Shown: positions 52,577 through 62,281, counted from the first letter of the stretch. The stretch is DNA of 64,000 nt from Flavobacterium ardleyense (GCF_033547075.1 NZ_CP137891.1:868001-932000), one strand, 5' to 3'. Notes: a model not told the origin generated them from the sequence alone. A program made the numbers and translations.

Positions 52577-53347
52577 TTAATCTCTTGATGATAATTTTGA
52601 AAGTAATCTCAAGAATTCGACGTACAACCAAACTAGGGTTACCATTAGGCCGATTGCGCCAAACCATTCCATATATTTTGGTTGTTTAGCCTCAGCACCT
52701 TTCTCGATCATATCAAAATCTAAAAATAGATTTAGCGCTGCAATGATGATTACAAAAACGCTAATTCCAATACTCATCAGAGAATTCCCGTGGTGAATAG
52801 GAGTGAAGCTTGTAAACATTGAAAGTACCCAGCCAATTACGTAAAACGTGACGATAGCAAGGGTTGCGGCAATAACGATTGATCTAAATTGCTGTGTGAC
52901 TTTTACAACTTTGAACTTATATAGTCCGAAACAAACCATAAAGGTTACGAAAGTTGCTCCAACTGCATTGATTACGATTCCCGGATATTGCGCTTCGAAA
53001 ATTGCTGAAATAGCACCTAGAAAAAGTCCTTGTGCTATTGCATAAGCAGGTCCTAAATATGCGGATAATTGTGGTTTGAAAGCTGCGATAAGCACTGCTA
53101 CTAATCCGGCAACTGCTCCACCAATTGCAATTGGCATTACATTGTCGCCATTAAAAGCCATACTCCAAGTAATCGCCGCTGCTGCAACAATCAGAGCAAG
53201 CAATAAAAAACTTTTATTCATTGTACCGCTCACCGTCATCTCGTCGTCGCGAATAATAACTCCTTCGTGAGTGACTACTTGAGCAGAGTTTCTGCTATTG
53301 CTAAACTCCTTATTTTTAAGAAATGGATTGCTAGATTCGAATTTCAT
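52577..53347 (-). CDS. Bax inhibitor-1 / YccA family membrane protein
   Basis: An inner-membrane protein of 256 residues with about seven spans, after a polar N-terminus (MKFESSNPFLKNKEFSNSRN). Spans include SFLLLALIVAAAAITWSMAF, GLFLGAISAIFEAQYPGIVI and VIIIAALNLFLDFDMIEKGA. The last contains the conserved Asp pair (LDFDMIEKG) linked to pH-dependent calcium leak in bacterial BI-1 homologues. The gene is similar to the YbhL/YccA-type proteins widespread in Bacteroidetes, whose role here is unknown. It stands alone, upstream of a family A repeat on its 3' side. Confidence 0.92.
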   Translation of the reverse strand: MKFESSNPFLKNKEFSNSRNSAQVVTHEGVIIRDDEMTVSGTMNKSFLLLALIVAAAAITWSMAFNGDNVMPIAIGGAVAGLVAVLIAAFKPQLSAYLGPAYAIAQGLFLGAISAIFEAQYPGIVINAVGATFVTFMVCFGLYKFKVVKVTQQFRSIVIAATLAIVTFYVIGWVLSMFTSFTPIHHGNSLMSIGISVFVIIIAALNLFLDFDMIEKGAEAKQPKYMEWFGAIGLMVTLVWLYVEFLRLLSKLSSRD

Positions 53348-53406
53348 TTGGGTGTTTTTTTATTTGTAAATATATAAAAAAGTAGGTCGGTTTTACAACT
53401 GAAAAA

Positions 53407-54840
53407 TTAGTCTAATATTTCAGAAATACGCAAAGTATTTACCATTCCCTTTTCGACAATTGGCATTGCCGCCAAGTTGATAAGCATATCGCCTTTTTGG
53501 ACATATCCTTTGTCTTTTGCAATCTGATTGACATCAATAACTGTATCATCCGTACTAACAAATTTGTCATAAAACAAGGTGCGAACTCCCCAAAGAAGAC
53601 TTAATTGTGTCAAGATTCTCTTATTGGAAGTAAATACCAAAATATCTGCTTGTGGTCTCCAAGCCGAAATTTGGAATGCTGTATACCCACTATTTGTCAA
53701 CGTGCAAATTGCTTTGGCTTTGATGGTATTTGCCATCATTGCCGCGTGGTGGCAAATTGACTTAGTGATAAAACGTTTGGTACGAATTTGTGGAGTATTT
53801 GATGGCACAATAATTAGCGGAGAATCCTCGACGGCTTCGATGATCTGGGTCATTTTCTGAATTACTTGTACTGGATAATTTCCGACCGAAGTTTCGCCCG
53901 AAAGCATTACCGCATCGGCACCATCCATCACAGAGTTAGCAACGTCATTCACTTCTGCTCTTGTAGGCGTAAGTGTGGTGATCATTGTCTCCATCATTTG
54001 AGTGGCAATAATTACCGGAATTCTCGCAGTTTTGGCTCTATGAACCAGTTTTTTCTGAATTAATGGTACTTCGTGAGCAGGAACTTCCACACCTAGATCT
54101 CCACGAGCAACCATTAAACCATCACAGTAAGCAACTATTTTGTCGATATTTTCGACACCTTCTGGCTTTTCTATTTTGGCTATAATTGGAATTTTATGAT
54201 CTGAATGTTCAGCAATTAAATCTTGTAATACCATCAAATCTTCTGCTGTTCGTACAAATGAAAGCGCGATCCAGTCAACTTTTAATTCTATTGCAAATAG
54301 CGCATCTCTGACATCTTTTGGAGTTAAAGCAGGAAGAGAAACTTTAGTATTAGGAAGATTAACCCCTTTTTTAGATTTTAAAGGCCCCCCTTGGATTACG
54401 ATTGCTTCTACTTCGGTAGTTCTATTTGTAGAGAGAACTTCAAAAATCAGCTTACCATCATCAAGAAGAATTCTCTCTCCAGGATTTACATCATTTGGAA
54501 ATTCTTTATAGTTCATATAAACTTTATGACGAGTTCCAGGGATATCTTCGGCGGTGGTGAAGGTGATTTTATCGCCCGCAACAACCACACAGTCTTCCTT
54601 CATTATACCAACTCGCAGCTTCGGACCTTGTAAATCAGCAAGAATAGCGGTGGTGTAGCCATATTGTTCGTTTAGATCTCTTATTATTTTTACTTTTTCT
54701 AAAACATCGTCATAGTCCGCGTGCGAAAAATTAACTCGGAATACATTTACACCGGCGTCAATCATATCTTTAATAACCTCGATGCTACTGCAAGCGGGTC
54801 CTAGAGTTGCGACTATTTTTGTTTTTTTATTTGTTGACAT
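53407..54840 (-). CDS. pyk: Pyruvate kinase
   Basis: The last glycolytic step, phosphoenolpyruvate plus ADP to pyruvate plus ATP. The 477 residues start MSTNKKTKIVATLGPACSSI and contain VFRVNFSHADY, the active-site stretch IPIIAKIEKPEGVENIDKIV with the catalytic Lys, and LMVARGDLGVEVPAHEVPLI (metal ligands). The B domain (residues about 70-170) and the C-terminal allosteric domain are present. The IPExxxVDY gene ends three bases before its start codon, so the two are co-transcribed on the minus strand. Confidence 0.97.
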   Translation of the reverse strand: MSTNKKTKIVATLGPACSSIEVIKDMIDAGVNVFRVNFSHADYDDVLEKVKIIRDLNEQYGYTTAILADLQGPKLRVGIMKEDCVVVAGDKITFTTAEDIPGTRHKVYMNYKEFPNDVNPGERILLDDGKLIFEVLSTNRTTEVEAIVIQGGPLKSKKGVNLPNTKVSLPALTPKDVRDALFAIELKVDWIALSFVRTAEDLMVLQDLIAEHSDHKIPIIAKIEKPEGVENIDKIVAYCDGLMVARGDLGVEVPAHEVPLIQKKLVHRAKTARIPVIIATQMMETMITTLTPTRAEVNDVANSVMDGADAVMLSGETSVGNYPVQVIQKMTQIIEAVEDSPLIIVPSNTPQIRTKRFITKSICHHAAMMANTIKAKAICTLTNSGYTAFQISAWRPQADILVFTSNKRILTQLSLLWGVRTLFYDKFVSTDDTVIDVNQIAKDKGYVQKGDMLINLAAMPIVEKGMVNTLRISEILD

Positions 54841-54843
54841 TAT

Positions 54844-55320
54844 TTAAAAAATTAAATTATTTTTAGATTTAATCTGATGTTCGTGTATCTGATAAATCGT
54901 TTCAATTCGTAGTATATTATTTAGACTGCTAATGATAGAATCTACGGATTCTTCAAAATTTTGGACTCTCAAGAAATAGTCTACTTTCTTATATTCACTT
55001 AGTAAATAAGTGGTTGTAGAAACTTCAAATAGGTCGGAAGTTATACTTAGACTATCATCAATTATGCCTAAGTCAGTGGAAGATTTATTCCGAAACAAGT
55101 CCCAAACTATATCATACTCTAAATTTTCATAGAAAAATCGCGAAAAACACAAAGAACCATTTCTAGAAGGGAGTTCAATGTCTTCTTTTTTACTTAGAAG
55201 AATTGGCAACTGTTGATTGATTAAATAAGCAAGATGGTAGTCTTCAAGTGAAGTATGAATTGCGATTAAGCTAAAGGGTATGTCGGTAGAAAAGTCTAAA
55301 CTTAATTTATGAACAACCAT
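54844..55320 (-). CDS. IPExxxVDY family protein
   Basis: A 158-residue cytoplasmic protein of a Bacteroidetes-specific family with no known function. The start at 55320 (MVVHKLSLDF) matches the family; an ATG at 55341 adds seven residues. Typical segments are FSLIAIHTSLEDYHLAYLIN, LPILLSKKEDIEL and FSRFFYENLEYDIVWDL. The C-terminal motif has drifted to a KKVDYFLRVQ-type sequence, where the family consensus has VDY. Its place between rnc and pyk is conserved in flavobacteria. It is three bases from pyk. Confidence 0.85.
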   Translation of the reverse strand: MVVHKLSLDFSTDIPFSLIAIHTSLEDYHLAYLINQQLPILLSKKEDIELPSRNGSLCFSRFFYENLEYDIVWDLFRNKSSTDLGIIDDSLSITSDLFEVSTTTYLLSEYKKVDYFLRVQNFEESVDSIISSLNNILRIETIYQIHEHQIKSKNNLIF

Positions 55321-55430
55321 TTGATCCAAAATTAGAGGCAAAGGTAAGGAATTTGTGAGTTAAAACGATCGAAGTGTGTGGGACTTAACTTAAACTTAAT
55401 TTTATTTAGGTCCTGATGAGGTCTTCTAAC

Positions 55431-56174
55431 TTAAGTCTTTTTCGTCATTTTTTCTTGCAAGGCGAAGTAAGCTCTCTGAGAAGCTTTTTCCTCTGCCTTC
55501 TTCTTTGACGATGCTCTCGCTTTTGCGACCACCTTATTATCGATGCTTAATTTAACGCCATAAAGTCGCTCGCCATTTATGCCGTTGTCTTCAAATACAT
55601 CATAGAAAAAAGTTTTCTTTTCTTTCTGACACCATTCGATGACCAAGCTTTTATAAGAAGTTATCTTTCCTTCGAGTTTGCTAATATCTACATAGGGCTT
55701 GATCACGCGGCTTTGAATAAATTTTTCGCAATAGCTGTACCCTAGGTCAAGGTATATGGCACCTACGACTGCTTCGAAAATATTTCCGTGAATATTATCA
55801 CCAAATTGGTTAAGAGCTACTTTGCTTTGTACAAAGTCTTTAAGTTTCAGATCTTTACCAAGGGTATTAAGATGTTCACGACTAACAATTTTGGATCGCA
55901 TTTTCGTCAGATAACCTTCGTCTCCACTGGGAGCTTTTTCGTATAAATGTGCCGCAATTATGGCGCTCAACATTGCGTCACCTAAAAACTCCAAACGTTC
56001 GTAATTTACAGCATTTCCATTTGCATCGGTTCCGCTGGCAGACCTATGTGTAAAAGCTGCTTTGTAAAACGCCAAATTCTTTGGTTCAAAGCCAATTATT
56101 TTGGTAATAGCAGTAAAAAAAATCCCGTCTTCTTGAGAACGGGATTTTTTAAATATGTTTTTAAGTATTCTCAT
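55431..56174 (-). CDS. rnc: Ribonuclease III
   Basis: A double-strand RNA endonuclease that matures rRNA and some mRNAs. The 247 residues include the signature NYERLEFLGDAML (metal-binding Glu62 and Asp66), the second acidic site NIFEAVVGAIYLDLG with Glu134, and a C-terminal double-stranded RNA-binding domain (TSYKSLVIEWCQKEKKTFFY; KKKAEEKASQRAYFAL). It starts seven bases after the fabF stop codon, so acpP, fabF and rnc form one unit, the usual Bacteroidetes order. Confidence 0.97.
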   Translation of the reverse strand: MRILKNIFKKSRSQEDGIFFTAITKIIGFEPKNLAFYKAAFTHRSASGTDANGNAVNYERLEFLGDAMLSAIIAAHLYEKAPSGDEGYLTKMRSKIVSREHLNTLGKDLKLKDFVQSKVALNQFGDNIHGNIFEAVVGAIYLDLGYSYCEKFIQSRVIKPYVDISKLEGKITSYKSLVIEWCQKEKKTFFYDVFEDNGINGERLYGVKLSIDNKVVAKARASSKKKAEEKASQRAYFALQEKMTKKT

Positions 56175-56181
56175 TCAAAAA

Positions 56182-57435
56182 TTAGTCGATCAGTTTCTTA
56201 AATAAAACACATGCGTTATGACCACCAAACCCGAAGGTATTACTCATAGCAACATTCACTTCACGGTGTTGTGCTTTGTTTAGAGTCAAATTTAAAGAAG
56301 GATCAATATTTGGATCAACTACCTCATGATTAATTGTTGGCGGCACAATTGAATGCTTCATTGCGAGAATAGAAGCGATTGCCTCTATAGCTCCCGCTGC
56401 ACCTAGTAGGTGGCCGGTCATTGATTTCGTCGAATTGATATTAATTTTCTTTGCATGATCACCAAATACAGCCGTGATAGCTTTTAATTCAGCAACATCG
56501 CCAAGTGGCGTTGATGTTCCGTGAGTATTGATATGATCTACCTGCTCGGGACTCATTCCTGCATCCTTCAGAGTATTTTTCATTACCGCAATTACACCAA
56601 TTCCTTCCGGATGTGGTGCAGTAAGATGGTATGCGTCAGATGACATTCCGCCTCCGCCCATTTCGCAATAAATTTTTGCGCCGCGGGCTTTTGCATGTTC
56701 ATATTCTTCAAGAACTAATGCACCAGCTCCTTCTCCAAGAACAAATCCATCTCTGGTTGCATCAAAAGGACGCGAAGCAGTTTGTGGAGAATCGTTACGC
56801 GTAGAAAGTGCATGCATAGAATTAAAACCACCCATTCCAGAAATAGTTACCGCTGCTTCAGAACCACCTGAAATAATTACATCGCACATCCCTAATCTAA
56901 TGTAATTGTAAGCGTCTATTAAAGCATTTGCAGAAGAAGCACATGCTGACACTGTAGTATAGTTTGGTCCCATATACCCATTGCGCATTGAGATATGTGC
57001 CGGAGCAATATCTGCAATCATCTTGGGAATAAAGAAAGGGTTAAATTTGGGAGTACCATCACCTTTTGCGTAGTACATCACCTCATCTTGAAAAGTCTGA
57101 AGACCTCCAATACCAGCTCCCCAAATAACTCCAACCCGGTACTTGTCAATATTTTCACTCGTAATTCCAGCATCCTTAATCGCCTCGTCGCTAGCTGCTA
57201 CTGCGTATTGTGCAAACTTATCGAGTCTACGGGATTCTTTGCGATCCATATAGTCTTCGATGTTGAAGTTTTTTACCTCACAAGCAAATTTTGTCTTATG
57301 CTTTTCGGTGTCGTAATATGTAATTGGAGCTGCTCCACTTTCTCCATTGATCAATGCATTCCAATATTCTTGAACTGAATTTCCAATCGGAGTTAGAGCA
57401 CCTAAACCCGTTACAACAACTCGCTTTAATTCCAT
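56182..57435 (-). CDS. fabF: Beta-ketoacyl-ACP synthase II
   Basis: The condensing enzyme that elongates acyl-ACP with malonyl-ACP in fatty acid synthesis. The 417 residues have the Cys-His-His triad: Cys165 (TTVSACASSANALID), His305 (NTHGTSTPLGD) and His342 (KSMTGHLLGAAGAIEA), plus the Gly-rich end NTFGFGGHNACVLFKK. acpP, encoding its carrier protein, lies 181 bases upstream on the same strand, with a terminator between. The terminator would let ACP be made in excess of FabF. Confidence 0.97.
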   Translation of the reverse strand: MELKRVVVTGLGALTPIGNSVQEYWNALINGESGAAPITYYDTEKHKTKFACEVKNFNIEDYMDRKESRRLDKFAQYAVAASDEAIKDAGITSENIDKYRVGVIWGAGIGGLQTFQDEVMYYAKGDGTPKFNPFFIPKMIADIAPAHISMRNGYMGPNYTTVSACASSANALIDAYNYIRLGMCDVIISGGSEAAVTISGMGGFNSMHALSTRNDSPQTASRPFDATRDGFVLGEGAGALVLEEYEHAKARGAKIYCEMGGGGMSSDAYHLTAPHPEGIGVIAVMKNTLKDAGMSPEQVDHINTHGTSTPLGDVAELKAITAVFGDHAKKININSTKSMTGHLLGAAGAIEAIASILAMKHSIVPPTINHEVVDPNIDPSLNLTLNKAQHREVNVAMSNTFGFGGHNACVLFKKLID

Positions 57436-57580
57436 AAGTACCTTGTTTATTTCTGTTTTAAAGTAATAAAACCCATACAGTCTTTATGCATAAATCGACA
57501 AAAAGAATGATGGGAGTCACTTTATATATATATTGTTGCCCTAAAATTAGAGTCAATAATGTTTTTCAAAAAACAATAAA

Positions 57581-57609
57581 ACACCTGCAGCACTAATGTT
57601 GCAGGTGTA
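57581..57609 (-). terminator. Terminator between acpP and fabF (minus strand)
   Basis: Minus strand: ACACCTGCA and TGCAGGTGT form a stem around ACATTAGTGC, with TTTTATTGTTTTTT after. It lies eight bases after the acpP stop and may attenuate fabF-rnc transcription. Confidence 0.8.
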
Positions 57610-57616
57610 TTTATTA

Positions 57617-57853
57617 TTATTTTTTAGCTTCTTCTATGTAAGAAATCGCTTGACCTACAGTAGCAATGTTTTCAGCTTGGTCATCTGGAATTTGGATATC
57701 AAATTCTTTTTCAAATTCCATGATAAGTTCAACTGTGTCCAAAGAGTCAGCTCCCAAATCATTTGTGAAGCTTGCTTCTGTTACAACTTCGTTTTCGTCA
57801 ACGCCTAATTTATCTACGATAATCGCTTTAACTCTTGATGCAATGTCTGACAT
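57617..57853 (-). CDS. acpP: Acyl carrier protein
   Basis: The 78-residue acidic carrier of growing acyl chains. The phosphopantetheine attachment site is Ser37 in [15 protein letters not shown], and length and helix pattern ([20 protein letters not shown]) are standard. It is the first gene of the minus-strand acpP-fabF-rnc cluster. A TAnnTTTG-like box (TATTTTTG on the minus strand, about 57884-57891) lies 31 bases before the ATG, though no correctly spaced TTG was found. It is divergent from purN. Confidence 0.97.
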   Translation of the reverse strand: MSDIASRVKAIIVDKLGVDENEVVTEASFTNDLGADSLDTVELIMEFEKEFDIQIPDDQAENIATVGQAISYIEEAKK

Positions 57854-58026
57854 AATCTTTAATTTTAAAATTTAATTTGTTGGCAAAAATAAAAAACTTT
57901 ATTTGATTAACTACCTTTCGTTAACAAATGTGTCGACTAAATTAAAAAATTATTTTCAGATTATGTCCGAAAATAATTAATTGTGATAAATATTGTTTTT
58001 TTTTGCAGGTTAAACTTAACACCTAG

Positions 58027-58590
58027 ATGAAAAAAATTGTGATTTTTGCTTCGGGATCAGGCTCTAATGCTGAGAAAATTATGCAATACTTTGAAGGTCA
58101 TCCCACTAGTGCTGTTGCGGCAGTTTTGTCCAATAAAAGTAGTGCAGGAGTGCTTGCGATCGCCCAGCAATTCCAAATTCCGACGCTAGTATTTTCTCGA
58201 GAGGATTTAAATAATGATACCGTTTTAAATTTCCTTCAAACGAACAAACCTGATTTGATTGTGTTAGCTGGCTTTTTATGGATGTTTCCGAAATCAATAA
58301 TTAACGAATTCCCAGGCAAGATCGTAAATATACATCCCGCATTACTACCTGCTTATGGAGGGAAAGGGATGTATGGATTAAATGTGCACCGTGCTGTAGT
58401 TGCCGATGGTGCAAAGCAAACGGGAATTACCATTCACTACGTTGATGAACATTACGATGAAGGAGCCACGATCTTTCAAGATGCAATAACGCTTCTAGGA
58501 GATGAAACCCCAGAAGAAGTAGCGGCCAAAGTTTTAAAATTAGAGCACGCGCATTTTGCCCGGGTTATTGATGAGATTCTAAACAACTAA
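58027..58590 (+). CDS. purN: Phosphoribosylglycinamide formyltransferase
   Basis: The third step of purine synthesis: 10-formyl-THF formylates GAR. The 187 residues have the phosphate loop FASGSGSNAEKIM at the start and the catalytic set Asn101, His103 (KIVNIHPALLPAYGGKGMYG) and Asp140 (GITIHYVDEHYDEG). It is divergent from acpP, with about 170 bases between. rnhA begins 11 bases after its stop. purF lies two genes downstream, so purine genes are loosely grouped here. Confidence 0.96.
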   Translation: MKKIVIFASGSGSNAEKIMQYFEGHPTSAVAAVLSNKSSAGVLAIAQQFQIPTLVFSREDLNNDTVLNFLQTNKPDLIVLAGFLWMFPKSIINEFPGKIVNIHPALLPAYGGKGMYGLNVHRAVVADGAKQTGITIHYVDEHYDEGATIFQDAITLLGDETPEEVAAKVLKLEHAHFARVIDEILNN

Positions 58591-58601
58591 AATTTAAAAT
58601 T

Positions 58602-59078
58602 TTGCACGACGTACATATTTATACTGATGGAGCCGCCAAAGGAAATCCCGGTCCGGGAGGTTATGGTGTAGTAATGGAATGGGTAGGAAAACCTTACAAA
58701 AAGGAATTTTATGAAGGGTTCAGATATACGACCAATAATAGGATGGAATTGCTTGGCGTAATTGTAGGTTTAGAAAAACTTAAAAATGTAGGGACAAAGG
58801 TTTTAGTTATTTCAGATTCGAAGTACGTAGTAGACTCAGTTATAAAAAAGTGGGTTTTTGGCTGGGAAAAGAAAAATTATGTAGGAAAAAAGAATGCTGA
58901 TTTATGGCAGCGTTTTCTAAAAACTTATCGCCTTCACCAGGTTGACTTTAAATGGATAAAAGGACATAACAATCACCCACAAAATGAGCGCTGTGATGAG
59001 CTGGCTGTTTATGCTGCTTCTCAAAAAAATTTGGCAATAGATGCCTTTTATGAAAATGAAGAAAAGAAACTTTTATGA
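58602..59078 (+). CDS. rnhA: Ribonuclease HI
   Basis: Cuts the RNA strand of RNA-DNA hybrids. The 158 residues hold the four acidic catalytic positions: Asp9 (HIYTDGAAKGNPGPGG), Glu49 (TTNNRMELLG), Asp72 (VISDSKYVVDSV) and Asp132 (NERCDELA), with the His of GHNNHPQN. The basic handle region (WVFGWEKKNYVGKKNADLW) is present. The start is a TTG at 58602; no ATG gives the first strand with its catalytic Asp. It is 11 bases after purN and probably co-transcribed with it. Confidence 0.95.
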   Translation: MHDVHIYTDGAAKGNPGPGGYGVVMEWVGKPYKKEFYEGFRYTTNNRMELLGVIVGLEKLKNVGTKVLVISDSKYVVDSVIKKWVFGWEKKNYVGKKNADLWQRFLKTYRLHQVDFKWIKGHNNHPQNERCDELAVYAASQKNLAIDAFYENEEKKLL

Positions 59079-59099
59079 AAATATTGGTTTTATAATGCT

Positions 59100-59130
59100 T
59101 TGCAGTTTTGTAACTTATAAAGTATCTTTG
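59100..59130 (+). promoter_or_regulatory. Promoter of the PfkB kinase gene
   Basis: TTG at 59100-59102, a 20-base spacer, then TATCTTTG at 59123-59130, 22 bases before the ATG: a full Bacteroidetes consensus. Confidence 0.75.
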
Positions 59131-59152
59131 CATCTAATTTTAAAATGATAAA

Positions 59153-60082
59153 ATGAACAAATTACTCATTGTTGGGACAGTTGCTTTTGATGCTATCGAA
59201 ACTCCATTTGGCAAGACTGATAAAATTCTTGGTGGCGCTGCAACTTACATAGGTCTGTCAGCTTCATTCTTCGATGTAGAATCTGCAATAGTTTCGGTGG
59301 TTGGAGAAGACTTTCCTGAAGAGTATGTTCAAGTTTTAAAAAATAAAAATATTGATCTTTCTGGTTTGGAGGTTGTTAAAGGAGGGAAAACCTTCTTCTG
59401 GAGTGGACGTTATCATAATGATCTGAACTCTCGCGACACTCTAGATACACAACTTAATACATTGGCAGATTTTCAGCCGAAAGTTCCTGAGAATTTCAAA
59501 AATGCCGATGTTGTTATGTTAGGAAATTTGCACCCGCTTGTGCAAAGTAGTGTATTAGATCAGATGACTGAAACGCCAAAACTTGTAGTGCTCGATACAA
59601 TGAACTTCTGGATGGATTGTGCATTACCAGAATTGATGGAGGTAATTAAGAGAATAGATGTAATTACAATCAACGATGAAGAAGCACGTCAGCTTTCGGG
59701 CGAATATTCTCTAGTTAAAGCTGCTGCGAAGATTCAAGCAATGGGTCCTAAATATGTAGTAATTAAAAAAGGAGAGCACGGTGCCTTATTGTTTCATGAT
59801 AAAGAGGTGTTTTTTGCACCAGCATTGCCATTAGAAGAAGTCTTTGATCCAACAGGAGCAGGAGATACATTTGCAGGAGGTTTCTCAGGATTTATAGCCC
59901 AAAGTAAAAATGTGTCTTTCGACAACCTAAAAAATGCGGTCATCTTTGGGTCTAATATGGCATCTTTCTGTGTGGAGAAATTTGGAACACAACGAATGGA
60001 AGAACTTACTAAAGATGAAGTCAGTAATAGATTACAACAATTTCGGGCATTAACGCAATTTGATATTTCTCTTCAATCATAA
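59153..60082 (+). CDS. PfkB family sugar or nucleoside kinase
   Basis: A ribokinase-type kinase of 309 residues. The N-terminal glycine pair and substrate region are LGGAATYIGLSASFFDVESA, and the C-terminal signature DPTGAGDTFAGGFSGF carries the catalytic Asp and the anion hole. The middle holds VVLDTMNFWMDCALPELMEV and KYVVIKKGEHGALLF. Substrate specificity (ribose, adenosine, fructose or another) cannot be assigned. It has its own promoter and terminator and lies just upstream of purF, a neighbourhood that hints at a nucleoside or pentose substrate. Confidence 0.9.
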   Translation: MNKLLIVGTVAFDAIETPFGKTDKILGGAATYIGLSASFFDVESAIVSVVGEDFPEEYVQVLKNKNIDLSGLEVVKGGKTFFWSGRYHNDLNSRDTLDTQLNTLADFQPKVPENFKNADVVMLGNLHPLVQSSVLDQMTETPKLVVLDTMNFWMDCALPELMEVIKRIDVITINDEEARQLSGEYSLVKAAAKIQAMGPKYVVIKKGEHGALLFHDKEVFFAPALPLEEVFDPTGAGDTFAGGFSGFIAQSKNVSFDNLKNAVIFGSNMASFCVEKFGTQRMEELTKDEVSNRLQQFRALTQFDISLQS

Positions 60083-60099
60083 ATATAGGTATGACCTAC

Positions 60100-60123
60100 A
60101 GCCTCGGAAACGGGGCTTTTTTA
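60100..60123 (+). terminator. Terminator after the PfkB kinase gene
   Basis: AGCCTCG and CGGGGCT (one G:T pair) form a stem around GAAA, followed by TTTTTT. Confidence 0.82.
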
Positions 60124-60164
60124 ATTCCTATTAACTAAATAATTATAAATACAAGAATACTCTT

Positions 60165-62063
60165 ATGAGCGACGCAATAAAACATGAATGTGGAATAGCT
60201 TTTCTAAGATTGTTAAAACCATTAGAATATTATAAAGAAAAATACGGAACTGCATTTTACGGAATTCAGAAGATGTATCTTTTGATGGAGAAGCAACACA
60301 ACCGCGGTCAAGATGGCGCAGGCTTAGCTAGCATTAAATTAGACGTAAATCCTGGCGAGCGATATATTAGTAGAATACGATCAAACGATGGACAAGCGAT
60401 TCAAGATATTTTTAAACAGATAAATGAACGCGTTAGTGGAGAAATGGAAGCCCATCCTGAATACGCTGATGATGTAGCGCTACAGAAGAAAAACATTCCC
60501 TACGTTGCGGAAGTTTATTTAGGCCACGTGCGATATGGAACATTTGGTAAGAATAATGTAGAAAGTGTTCATCCTTTTCTTCGTCAGAATAATTGGATGC
60601 ACAGAAATCTTATTGTTGCTGGAAACTTTAATATGACTAATGTTGCTGAACTTTTTAGCAGCTTAATTGAACTTGGACAACATCCAAAGGAAATGGTGGA
60701 TACTGTGACAATCATGGAAAAGATTGGTCATTTCCTAGATGATGAAGTGACAGATTTATATCAAGAATGCAAAGTGAGAGGCTTATCAAAGAGGGAAGCT
60801 TCTCCGGTAATAGCCGAAAAGCTAGACGTCGCCAAAATTTTAAAACGCGCTTCCAAAGGTTGGGACGGTGGCTATGCTATGGCTGGAATGTTTGGACATG
60901 GTGATGCATTTGTTTTTCGTGACCCTGCGGGAATAAGACCAGCATATTTCTACAAAGACGATGAGATTGTCGTTGTAGCTTCGGAGAGATCGGTTATCCA
61001 AACGGTATTTAATTTAGAATTTGAGCAAATCGAAGAATTAAAGCCGGGTAATGCAATAATAGTGAAGAAAAATGGAGATGTTTCTGAGCAAGAGATTATC
61101 ACTCCAACTGTCAAAAAAGCGTGTTCATTTGAAAGAATTTATTTCTCGCGCGGTAGTGATGCCGAAATATATAGAGAAAGAAAAATGTTGGGAAGATTAA
61201 TTTTACCTGCTATTCTCGAAGCAATTGATAACGATACAGATAATACAGTTTTCTCTTATATTCCAAACACTGCCGAAACTTCATTTTATGGAATGGCAGA
61301 GGCTGCGCAGGATTTCTTGAATCAACGTAAGAACAAGTACATTCTCGAAAATCGTCGTAAATTAACCACCGAAAGTCTTCAGGAATTACTAGCAGTGAAA
61401 ATTAGAACTGAGAAAATTGCTATCAAGGATGCTAAGTTACGAACCTTTATCACAGAAGATAAAAGTAGAGATGATTTAGTGGCTCACGTATACGATATTA
61501 CTTATGGTGTGATTAAGCCAACTGACAATTTAGTTATTATTGATGATAGTATCGTTAGAGGGACCACCTTAAAGATGAGTATCATCAAAATGATGGATCG
61601 ATTAAAACCTAAACGTATTGTTGTAGTTTCTTCTGCGCCTCAAATTAGATATCCAGATTGTTACGGTATTGATATGGCAAAATTGGAAGGTCTAGTAGCT
61701 TTTAGAGCTGCATTAGAACTTCTAAAAGAAAGAAATTTATATCATATCGTTGATGAGGTTTATGCCAAATGCAAAGCCCAAGAAAATTTGCCAGATATTG
61801 AAATGGTGAATCATGTTACAGAAATTTACGCAAACTTTACTGATCAAGAAGTCTCTGATAAAATTGCAGAAATGCTAAGTTCGCCAGAAGTAAATGCTGA
61901 GGTAAAAATAATTTTTCAAACTGTCGATAACCTCCATATTGCATGTCCTAAGAATTTGGGAGATTGGTATTTTACTGGCGATTACCCTACTGCGGGTGGA
62001 AATAGAGTAGTAGGTCGTGCGTTTATGAATTTCTATGAAGGAAAAGATGCTAGAGCATACTAG
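60165..62063 (+). CDS. purF: Amidophosphoribosyltransferase (long Bacteroidetes form)
   Basis: The committed step of purine synthesis: PRPP plus glutamine to phosphoribosylamine. The 632 residues are longer than the roughly 500 of E. coli PurF, as usual in Bacteroidetes. The first residues MSDAIKHECGIAFLRL place the nucleophile at Cys9 after a short propeptide, so self-processing is expected. The Ntn glutaminase domain (HNRGQDGAGLASI, LGHVRYGTFG) is followed by the phosphoribosyl domain with the PRPP loop NLVIIDDSIVRGTTLKMSII. The extension includes HIACPKNLGDWYFTGDYPT near the C-terminus. A terminator follows about 140 bases downstream. Confidence 0.95.
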   Translation: MSDAIKHECGIAFLRLLKPLEYYKEKYGTAFYGIQKMYLLMEKQHNRGQDGAGLASIKLDVNPGERYISRIRSNDGQAIQDIFKQINERVSGEMEAHPEYADDVALQKKNIPYVAEVYLGHVRYGTFGKNNVESVHPFLRQNNWMHRNLIVAGNFNMTNVAELFSSLIELGQHPKEMVDTVTIMEKIGHFLDDEVTDLYQECKVRGLSKREASPVIAEKLDVAKILKRASKGWDGGYAMAGMFGHGDAFVFRDPAGIRPAYFYKDDEIVVVASERSVIQTVFNLEFEQIEELKPGNAIIVKKNGDVSEQEIITPTVKKACSFERIYFSRGSDAEIYRERKMLGRLILPAILEAIDNDTDNTVFSYIPNTAETSFYGMAEAAQDFLNQRKNKYILENRRKLTTESLQELLAVKIRTEKIAIKDAKLRTFITEDKSRDDLVAHVYDITYGVIKPTDNLVIIDDSIVRGTTLKMSIIKMMDRLKPKRIVVVSSAPQIRYPDCYGIDMAKLEGLVAFRAALELLKERNLYHIVDEVYAKCKAQENLPDIEMVNHVTEIYANFTDQEVSDKIAEMLSSPEVNAEVKIIFQTVDNLHIACPKNLGDWYFTGDYPTAGGNRVVGRAFMNFYEGKDARAY

Positions 62064-62201
62064 AGACCACTTTAATTGCCAAATGTCACTCTTAAACGAT
62101 TATAATAGTAGTTTGTCTATTTTAATTGTTCTATCAATAGTGCTTTTCTATATTTGGTGAACCATAAAATTAGTAGGTTAAGTTTATGGTAGATTTGGGG
62201 C

Positions 62202-62234
62202 AAAAAGACGAAAGCAATTTCGTCTTTTTTTTTT
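62202..62234 (+). terminator. Terminator downstream of purF
   Basis: AAAAAGACGAAA and TTTCGTCTTTTT form a perfect stem around GCAA, followed by more Ts. Confidence 0.9.
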
Positions 62235-62248
62235 GGCTTAAGCCCAAA

Positions 62249-62281
62249 AAAAATACCGTAACAAGTAGCTACGGTATTCTC
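62249..62281 (-). terminator. Terminator of the superoxide dismutase gene (minus strand)
   Basis: AATACCGTA and TACGGTATT form a perfect stem around ACAAGTAGC, with a T-run on the minus strand, 24 bases after the sod stop codon. Confidence 0.88.
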